Source of the DNA: Setaria digitata
Lineage: Eukaryota; Nematoda; Chromadorea; Rhabditida; Setariidae
Assembly: GCA_003640385.1 (NCBI GenBank)
Contig: RCAB01000219.1
Coordinates: forward strand, 35,869-99,868
Length of the DNA stretch: 64,000 bases
Reading direction: 5' to 3'
Shown: in pieces, positions 55,482 through 64,000 of the stretch
Layout of the letters: the number at the start of each line of letters is the position of its first letter
Numbering within the stretch: position 1 is the stretch's first letter
The notes under the pieces: model-generated
Database searches by the model: none
What the model saw: the letters and a program-made list of their open reading frames with translations, nothing else
Told to the model about the DNA's origin: nothing
Position numbers and translations under genes: made by a program

Positions 55482-56085
55482 AAAGCACAACTCTCATACT
55501 GTAAAATACTTTAACTTAACAACGCGAACTATCAAGTATACATATTTTCGCTACAGTTTATCATGATGTCTTCTACAATTCATAAACAATTTACTGAATT
55601 ATTTTCCGGGCAAATTCATTTCAAATATTTAAAAGGGCATTTGTTTTAATTGATGAACATTTTGAAAAAATTGATCTTTTTTCTTTTTTTTTTTTTTTTT
55701 TTTAAACTAACAACACATAATACAGAGCATTCAGGCAAATAAAAATAACAACTTTCCAAGCATGAAAAAAAAAAGAAAAAAAAAAAACAATATTTTCACA
55801 ATATTCAAATATTTCGCCTCTAATCCTTGGTATTTTTTAGAATATTTACTGTTTATTGAGAAATAATGCTTGGTTTGTTTTTTTCTTTTTAATCTATAGT
55901 ATCGGATTTGATATTGTTACGAATCATTTTTCTCCTCCAAAAATTACAGCATATTTTTCATCATTTTAGATGATTTACATATACAAAAGGAAGAGTTATC
56001 AAGTCACGGGAAGATAATGGAATTTTAATATTCAAAACTTATAATGAGTAATTAAATAGAGAAATCTGTACCTAACTAATTCTTT

Positions 56086-59000
56086 TCATAACTGCTCAAA
56101 AACAGGTGGTGGTGGTACAGGACCAAGAATTGTTTCGCTACTTGTATTCGAATTAAGCACTGCCTCCTGTTGTTGATGTTGTTGTTGTTGTTGTTGTTCC
56201 TGCTGATGTTGTTGCTCTTGTTGTCGTCTTTGTGGTTGTTGTAATTGCAACTGTTGTTGTTGCTGATCTTGTTGTTCCTCATCTTGCCTACTACGATCAT
56301 GACCACGACGACGAGCATTCATGAAAAAATTGGCAACTGTTGTAGGATCCAGTTGTAATTGTTGCGATATTGTTAATTGCATTTCTCGTGATGGTCGCTT
56401 AGTTTCTTTAAATATTGCCTATAAAAAATCCATTTTTTTTTTCATTTAATTACTTCAACAGTTTCAATTTCAAAACTTGGTAATAATGTGCAGTTAAAAC
56501 TTACTTTTCAAATACATTTTAAATAAAAATTTTAGCCAGTTTTTCTTAATTGTAATCATTGCTATTAGCTATGACAAATTTGATACGTTAATATCCCATA
56601 AATTTCATAAATTAACATCGTATATAATCAAAAATATAGCAATACAAATGGATCAAAATTTCGTGAAAATGCGCAATAACCCAGCAATGAATAATTACGG
56701 AAAAAGTTAATTTGCACTGGGAAATCACTGCTCATTACTTCCGCTCACTGAAAAGTGACAATCTCTCGTTGCTCCGGAGAGCTGTTTCTTATTTGGTTTA
56801 ACTGCTTCCTTTTTTTTTCTCTCTCTCATCTTGCTAAAAAAGAAGGAAAAAAGTTAGGGAATGTCTTTGGCGGATCAAGGAATAATACATCCTAAGCCAA
56901 GCAAGGCTAACATACCACCTTCTTGCATTTAATGTTTCTGGAAAACTGATTCTGCGATGACTTTGCCTTCTTCGCTACTGATAACTGATAACTGACTGCT
57001 TCCAAAGAACGAAGAAGGAAGCGGATATGCACGAAACTGATTAAGTATTAAAATGCTGACGAGTGAAATGATGGGAACAGTGGGGTGCATTTAAAATTAT
57101 AGTGATGGAGTAGGATTTTGAAAATTGAGAATAAAATTTGTATTATATAACAATATAAACGTCATATAATTTTTTTTTTCGTTCTCATGTAACACTTTTG
57201 AAAATTTTATGTTAAAAAAAAGAAGAGAAAAAAAACAATAACTTTATTTCATCGTATATTATTTCATAAAATTCAATTTTGAAGATCTAGTTTTTTCAAA
57301 ATTTTAAAGCCACATTTCGAAGCTTGTATAAATATCGCATGTTCATCATTTAGAGCATAGACCACGGGGAGAATAAAAGAAAAAAAAGGAAGTTTCATCA
57401 ATTTTCATTTTTTTTTTTTTTTTTTGCAAATATCAATTAGCACCTGCAACTGGCCCACCTGCAATGTACGTCTTTGAATATCCGTGAACACTAAACGTGG
57501 CTTTTTCGGTGTTGCTGGTTGTGATGCACCGTTGATTTGTTGCTCATCTTTTCGTTTACATGCTAAATTGAAATAAATCATTATTAGTTCTACGAAAAAA
57601 GAAGTAGAACAAAGAATTAATTATAACAGCTAAATTTCTAAACTGAAACATAGTTCACTTGATAAATTAGGATGACAATTTTAGCACTGAAATCAACGAA
57701 TGTAAACATTAATTCGAAATTTTCCCAAAGATCAGAAAGGAAAGAAAGAAAAAGACATGCATATTTAATGTTCGTCTCTCTACATTTTCTGAAATGTCCA
57801 ATAAATATCACAATTAATTGTAAAGGAAAACATTAAACAAATCGGGGAAACTAATTGATGGCGCTTCCTTACAAGTAACTTTTGCAGCAATCTCTAATTA
57901 ATTCAGAACTGAAAGCTTGACCTTTCGGCACGGATAATTGGTACTGCTGTTCAGGTGTCAATCGGTCAATTGTTAATGGTGCAAGGGCAACCAAACGGAA
58001 AGTTTTGAGGGATATATAAGATTAAATATTAGCATAATTTTAAGGCAAAATCTCATTACTATACAACAATTTTGCCACTGATCCTAATATTACAAATTTA
58101 TATAAAACTGATAATATGAAACTACTGATGATAATAGCAGTATTTAATCAAATTAGTTTGAGAAATAACAAAGATTTCAAACGCTTGCCTGAAACCTCTT
58201 TTACAATATCTTTTAAAATGAAACTAAAGTTTTACGAAATTTTCGTGGATAATTTCTAGTATAAAAAAAATTTTTTCTTTCAATGTGTGTATTAATAATT
58301 CGAATTATTTCAAGTTTCGAGCTAAAAATAAAGAAGTTTAGTGGCAGAGCAAATTATATCAGAGTTAAAATAACATTAATGATTCTAAGAGGAAAGATTA
58401 AAAGCTAAACACATCATCCGAATCCAAAACACGTATCGCTACAAATGTATAGCAATTTAAATTTGTAATGGATTGAAGTCATATCCAATCTTAAACTCCT
58501 TTAAAAATATAGGTATACTTCATTAGCCTGATTGTATTCTGTTGGGAATGATTTGATTTCCGATCATCGAATTTTTCATTAGATCATTTTTTGTTTCTTT
58601 CAAAATAAATGATCAAGGGCATATATTTTTTGAGAGCAAAAAAAAAAAAAAAAAAAGATCTCAAAAATCTCTGAGGTCACCATTTTTTTTTTTTTTTTTT
58701 CAAGCTCATTTCTAATTCTTCCCTCACCTTTCCGGTGATGAATGGGAATAACCGAATGCAAAGTTGCCAGGAATTAAATTTTTATGAACCTTTGAAAAAT
58801 AAGCATTAAGCGATGCAAAAATGAACATCTGGAACGGATGATGCATTATTAATGACTGCTGAAGTGTCTGTATGTTATTAGGTTGTATACGTCTGTTCTG
58901 TCCATCTTGTACGAATGTTGATGAAAGATGATGAATAGAATCTGAAAGATTACCCGGTGACTTCAGTTTAATTATTACTTACTCTAATTACTGTAGCGTT

Positions 59001-62000
59001 TGCACCATCTGTGAATTATATATATAAAGATTTGGCGACAATGCAATCTATTCGAGTGACAATAGCTGAAACGAAATTACGACTGCAAATATTTTAGGAA
59101 AGAATATTCTCTACAAAAATTGCTCATAAAATTTCACTTCCGTCATCTGCTTTGTCATACTTCCTGTAAATAAAAGAGAATGAATATTAACCGGAAAAAA
59201 AAGGAGATGACAGATGGGAATTAATATCACAGTTAATAGAAAAAGAACAAAGTTCACAAGTGTATATATATATATATATATATATAATGTAAGAAGCAAA
59301 AACAAAAAGAAAAAGAAAAAAAAAAAAACGTATAACGGCAGTATTCATTTGCCGTGTCTAGAGAAGTATTAGGTAATGGTAATAATATTCGTTTACCGTA
59401 TCCCAACCAATATGAAACAAAATCATTAATCATATTCAATGCATAAATTATTTGACAAGTGAATGAATCACTATAAAATTATTCTTCCATAGTTTTAGTG
59501 ATGTGATCTAGAATTTTTAAAATGTGATCTGGAACATTACTGATTTTTTCTTTTTTTTTTTGAAATTAGTTAGCAGAATAAATGCATGAAAAATAATGAT
59601 GAATAACAGTAACAGAACTTCTGGAAAAAAGAAAAACAAACAATAATTTGATGTTATTACTTTCAAAAAAAAAAAAAAAAAAGAGTTGTGAAAAGCAGGA
59701 TAAACCTTTAAGCATTAAAATAATATCTATTTTACATGTATTTTACAGAAATAATAATTGTAAATACTAGAGTTAAAGTATATTAAATGTAAATAAAGTG
59801 AGGTTCAACTTTTCCGTTGTTAGACACGATTAAAGTTAAGTTTCCGGAAAAAAAAAAAAGGTATAAATTTGTTACAGTAGAACGAATGAAATGTAAATAT
59901 CGGCAATAACAGTTGAAATGCACTTCGTTTCATTCACTTTGTTAGTATAACAATAAGAAGTAAATTACGCTTTAATCATTGCTAATTAGAAATGGTTATT
60001 ATAAGCAATTTCTTTTGTTATCAGTAAGAATTTCAGTCAGATATTTTATTGTATATCGCACATTAAACTGTAAAAATTAATAATTTAAACTAAATAAGAA
60101 AAAATAATATCGAGAGAGGGATAAAGGTCAAGATGAATAAAAAGGTGTTTGAGGGTCAAAAACAATTAGACCGCCTAGGTAAGTAGCAACAGCAACAGCA
60201 GCAGCAGGGTAGGAGCCTTCAGATATGGAAGGATTGCAGGAAGAAAGCCACCATCTGTGGATGCAGTAGCAGCTGCAGCTGCTCGTTAATTTAAACTCGT
60301 GTCACCCTTCTACCCTCATCCTCGCCAATCCTCAAAATCTTTCCTCCCGGTCCTCCCGTATAACACATGCACCGGTCATCATCATCCTTACCACCAAGGA
60401 CATATGTCATCCACACACAAATCTTTCTTTCATTTCCTTTCCAATATAAAATAAATCAGTTCAATTTATGAGTTAAAATTGGCCGGAAAAAAACATTTCT
60501 GTTAAAATCTTTCGATTTCTGCTTCTTTTTCAAACAAAGAAAAGCAAATAGAAATAAATCTATCTTGAGAATATACAAATCTAATCCATTAAAATTTTCC
60601 GGATATTTAGGTAATTATAATAAATGATTCATTATTTATAATTATTTTCATTACTATTATTGCTATTACTTATTAGTTTATTTATTGTTATCACAATCAT
60701 CATTTGTTGCTATTTATTATTGTTTGTCCTTATTTATTACTATTTATTATTATTTATTACTAATTATTACTGTTTATTGTTATTTTGCTATCATTTATTA
60801 TTATTATTGTTATTATTACTGTTACTATTGTTAATCACAATTATTGTTCATTACTATTACTACTGTCATTATTATTACAACTGTTACTATTATTAACATT
60901 ATTATTACTACACCACAGTTATAATAATAAACATTAACGATAATAAATAAGAATAATAACCGTCCAAGAACATTAACATGTAAAAAATCATATTTATTAT
61001 TTCGATTTCATACTACCATTTAAACCACAGCATTAACCATATTTTGATTAAGAGAAAGGGAATCCTTATCAAATTTTACACATAAATCGGGTTTAAACCA
61101 AAGAGATAAATAAGCTTTCTGAAATAGAAATAAAAGTAAATACTAATTTTGATTTATTAAACAAGCAGAGAAGAGAGAGAAGGGAAAGGAGAAAAATTAG
61201 TACACAATAAAAAAAAAAAGAAAGAAAAAAAGTTACCAGCTAAGCGTAATGCAGACATTCGTTGAAATTCCGGTTCTTGTAACCATTTTGCCATACGTCT
61301 AAATGTTTCACGACCACTCTTAAGTTTAGACCATGGTTTTGGATTCCTTAGTAAATCTGACAACGTCCCTTGTGACCTAGAAGATTAAGCTTGTTAATAT
61401 ATAAATTATCTATGATTACCTTGCAAGTATATAAAATAACATTTACTCATTTAGCCAGAAAGGATTTCAATGACAAAATTCTTTTGGAAAAACGCATATG
61501 CAGAAAAGTAAAGAATCAAAAATATTAGGAATTTTTCCATGCATAACACTCCAATGTGTTTGGTTGTCTTTTTTTTTTTCTCTGTTTTCCTGTTTCTTTC
61601 ATAAAGTTATAAAGAAAAAGAAAAGATTCAAAAACATTTGAAATTTCAAAGAATTCACAAATGAAAGAAAAAAAAAAGGTGCACAGTAACATTTGGGAAT
61701 CTGAAAAGAGAAAGAGAACGAGATTCTTGCAGATGTAATAAAGCACTGTTATATATTTAACCGTGAAAAGTTTCTCTTTTTGACAGATTATAGATGAAGG
61801 TTTTCAAAATAATAATCATATGCAAAATATGTAATTTTATTTGGAAAAAGAGACTGAAAGATTAAAAAAAATGGAGTAAACTTAGGTTATCAGGAAATCA
61901 CTGAATACTACCTATTTTTGAATTAAAGAAAAAAGAACAGATTATATTATATTCTGAAAATAAAAAGGGAATGCTCCAAGTGAAACAGTTAATCAAATTA

Positions 62001-63341
62001 TACTTCCCTTAATTTGACTAGTTGGTAACTCGGAAATAATTCAACTAGGATTTGTCAAATGCTTGTCTTTATCTAACGTAAACAAGTGCCAAGAACGGAA
62101 GATATGTTATAATGAGCGGAGAAGTGTCAATAATTTCAAATTATATCACTGATAATATCATGCCAAGTTTGAAAAAAAAAGCAAGAGAGAAAAAAAAAAG
62201 AAAAAAAAAACTTCATAGTAAGAAACCTGCATAGAACGCGTTGTGCAAAGATTGCTTGAGGAATTGAATATCGTTTAAGTTCAGCTGAAATCCTCTGTGC
62301 AAGATCTTTGGTATTCAATTCATCCATATCACTACCAGAATCAGGTGATCCAGCATGAGATATTGTATCAGCTTGCAATGGTGATGAACCATTCTGAACC
62401 GAAATATCAGAAATAATATTTGAATTTTGATAAGGGATATACTGTTTAACAACTAAATGACCAATTACTATTGCTAAGAAATAGTACAAACAATAATTAA
62501 AAATTAAGCATGAGATTTCATATCAATGTAAAAATAAGATGTTTTTCAGTTCTGATAAATTTCAAATGAACAAATACCGACTTGTAATAATACACATTAA
62601 ACCGATCGAGAATTTGATTGAAGTATTAAAAAGAAAAAAGAAGAGAAAAATAACTCTTTTGGTGGTTTCCATTGTTTCCGTATCCAGGATATCGTTTGGA
62701 CTATTAAAAGTGTTATATGAAGTTGAACTGATGAAATCCAATTTCTCCTGTTTCGGTTCTAGAACACCACTATATGATGGTACGTATGGTGATTGAGAAG
62801 GTGAAAACGGTTCCGACAGTTGATGTAGCTGTTGGTGTAAGGTAACTGGTGTTGTATATTCATTCCCGCTATCATTATTTGAATCAGCCGGCTGACCATC
62901 TTCCGCATCCGGTTCATTTTTCATATCATAAACGTACTTGATGTTTACATTATATGCAAATGAGCCAAAATTTAGGGAACTTGGCATTGAACTTGTTGGA
63001 GTTTGTTGGAAAAACAAACTACTGTTAGATGGGGCACCTGAGGTTTGTTCGCTCACCGCTGGACTTGCCGTCGAACGATTAAATTTGACAGCGGAATTTG
63101 TAACGGTTGAAATCGGCGGAAGTGGTTGAAGAGGTGTCAACGTGGTATACTGATTAAAGGCGGTCGTTGTACCAGCAGTTTGACTGTGTGGACTGTTACG
63201 GCTGTGACTCGAGTAACTGTCATCATGAATATGATTCCGGTAGCTATCCGGTTCCGGCGGTGACGAACTTGGCAGCGTAGCGGATAGCAAAGGATCCGAG
63301 CTGTTGCTGGTCATCGGGCCTGATGATTCCAGTCCTTCCAT
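56086..63341 (-). CDS. ONECUT-family CUT-homeobox transcription factor
   Basis: Sequence-specific DNA-binding factor; nematode ONECUT genes (ceh-48 group) act largely in neurons. Five exons, right to left: 63341-62655, 62393-62227, 61376-61237, 57562-57459, 56418-56086; 1,431 nt, 476 aa. Residues 1-254 are Ser/Pro/Thr-rich and probably regulatory. The CUT domain is about 255-331: LNTKDLAQRI, RYSIPQAIFAQRVLCR, SQGTLSDLLRNPKPWSKLKS, EPEFQRMSALRLA, nearly identical to vertebrate ONECUT. The linker contains ACKRKDEQ and TPKKPRLVFTDIQRRTL; the homeodomain continues through AIFKETKRPSREMQLTISQQ to NFFMNARRRG with the family's Phe48/Met50 pair. The last 60 residues are Gln-rich (mixed CAA/CAG codons). 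The 57.6-61.2 kb intron is large for this window. An alternative donor at 57444 would add five residues inside the homeodomain. Confidence 0.95.
60160..60420. promoter_or_regulatory. GC-richer island inside the large ONECUT intron
   Basis: About 260 bp that stand out from AT-rich intron sequence: an AGCAACAGCAACAGCAGCAG repeat, CTGCAGCTGCT, then a C/T-rich part. Just before it (60124) is AAAGGTCAAGATGAA, matching the element in the 36.7-kb cluster. Could be an enhancer, an alternative first exon or promoter of a short isoform. No clear coding exon in phase was found. Confidence 0.35.
60630..60930. repeat. ATT-rich low-complexity tract in the ONECUT intron
   Basis: Imperfect ATT/TTA repetition. 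Its plus-strand frame encodes a run of Leu, Ile and Tyr, which is a by-product of the repeat and not a gene. Confidence 0.85.
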
Positions 63342-63795
63342 TTGCCCAAAGTATACGATGCACTGAGATGCGGCCGCTTCGTTCCTGGGCTTTCAACGTA
63401 AAGCAAAAAGCTCTGCAACAGACAGACAGACACGCGCATGCACACACACACTCACACAGAGGAGGGGACAGCAGAGGTGTGACACTTAAGGAAACCCTCA
63501 AACTCCACCCCGAGACAGAACTCGAGAATGGCAGGGGGCTGGCCAGCGATGTTACTAGGCTCATGTGTGCTAGGACAGTGACATGCGTCCGAGGCAGACC
63601 ATTTGTGGCTAGCTCTCTAGCTTATCTTGTCTTGCCTTATTACTTCATGCTTGCTAACTGCAGCACTCTCCCGAACTGCTACTGTTGTCGCGTTGCTTGC
63701 AGAGTTGCTACCCACTCCGTTATCCTTTTTAGCCTAGCATGAAGCACAGCTTGCTACCGCTATTAGACTCTCCCATCAATGCATTAATCCATGCA
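63342..63795. promoter_or_regulatory. Upstream region of the ONECUT gene, comparatively GC-rich
   Basis: Directly before the ONECUT ATG on the minus strand. Base composition is less AT-rich than elsewhere, with CpG-containing stretches, a short CA/CACGCG repeat near 63430-63460 and few homopolymers. Probably 5' UTR and promoter. Overlapping open frames on both strands show no protein family. Confidence 0.4.
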
Positions 63796-63992
63796 ACAGC
63801 AGCTACAACCACTACTACTACTACTACACCTACTACTACTACTACTACAACTGCTACAACTACAACAACAGCAACTACTACTACTACAACTGCTACAACT
63901 GCAACAACAACAACAACTACTACTACTACAACTGCTACAACAACAACAGCTACTACTACTACAACTGATATAACTACTACTACCACCATCAC
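63796..63992. repeat. ACT/ACA triplet repeat tract at the right edge
   Basis: Interrupted trinucleotide array of ACT and ACA units from about 63812, with TGCTACAACT-type spacers. It produces long Val/Ala-rich and Gln/Leu-rich open frames on the two strands that I regard as repeat by-products. Confidence 0.9.
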
Positions 63993-64000
63993 TTCGCTGC

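Larger units (their letters stand above)
50472..56085. other. 5.6-kb gene-poor AT-rich region
   Basis: Between the carboxypeptidase start and the ONECUT stop. The first 170 bp (50500-50650) are unusually C/T-rich with little homopolymer and may be the carboxypeptidase promoter. A GT microsatellite follows at 50758. The rest is AT-rich with many A/T runs, including 38 A next to an N at 55443-55481. No splice-bounded exon or RNA gene recognised. Confidence 0.5.

Noticed and set aside
60660..60896. Hydrophobic Leu/Ile/Tyr frame resembling a membrane protein
   Set aside because: It is the translation of an ATT-rich low-complexity tract.
63729..63992. Val/Ala-rich and Gln/Leu-rich frames at the right edge
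   Set aside because: By-products of ACT/ACA triplet repeats.

Overview
The window is eukaryotic and its architecture fits a nematode. It is AT-rich, with many small exons (about 50-350 bp) separated by short introns that use GT donors and TTTCAG or TTTTAG acceptors. Several ATGs sit 0-20 nt behind a good 3' splice acceptor, as expected for spliced-leader trans-splicing. Intron lengths and abundant A/T homopolymers suggest a parasitic, filarial-like worm rather than Caenorhabditis, but the species cannot be settled from sequence alone. Gene models were built by hand from splice signals, reading-frame phase and recognised protein families. Phases close exactly for USO1, IQSEC, mS37, the p38-like kinase, the MDR, QTRT1, carboxypeptidase E and ONECUT.

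Layout, left to right: (1) minus, 1-2288, the 5' end of a myosin-XVIII-like gene (PDZ, SH3-like region, start of motor), running off the left edge. (2) plus, 3164-9982, a complete 19-exon USO1/p115 golgin, with 286 consecutive T in intron 1. (3) minus, 12349-12719, a two-exon gene resembling the non-polymerase isoform 2 of human POLR1D. (4) 12725-14295, no firm gene; one exon resembles a LYR-motif protein. (5) minus, 14296-18137, a 12-exon IQSEC/BRAG Arf exchange factor (IQ, Sec7, PH). (6) plus, 19749-21767, a mitochondrial class I release factor with GGQ. (7) minus, 22421-23559, a CHCH protein like mitoribosomal mS37/CHCHD1.

(8) plus, 24099-31607, three closely spaced genes that may be an operon: a two-TM protein with a PPxY tail, a small one-TM protein, and a p38-like MAP kinase with Ser-Ala-Tyr in place of Thr-Gly-Tyr. 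(9) 31608-38691, 7 kb without a recognisable gene, holding low-complexity tracts, a cluster of AGGTCA hexamers and five near-identical 100-bp tandem repeats. (10) plus, 38692-42236, a medium-chain dehydrogenase/reductase with a possible cassette exon, then 190 consecutive T. (11) plus, 43752-46353, queuine tRNA-ribosyltransferase QTRT1. (12) minus, 47253-50471, carboxypeptidase E-like (M14B) with signal peptide. (13) 50472-56085, a gene-poor AT-rich gap. (14) minus, 56086-63341, a ONECUT CUT-homeobox factor with a Gln-rich tail, then its upstream region with CA and triplet repeats at the right edge.

Functionally this is a mix of housekeeping genes (Golgi tethering, Arf activation, mitochondrial translation, tRNA queuosine modification), neuropeptide processing, stress-kinase signalling and a neuronal-type transcription factor. 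I see no CRISPR array, no recognisable transposon ORF, no tRNA or rRNA gene and no bacterial insert. The most unusual items are the p38-like activation loop, the possible three-gene operon, the POLR1D-isoform-2-like gene, the two very long T tracts, the 100-bp minisatellite and a GGTCA-containing element shared by two distant non-coding regions.
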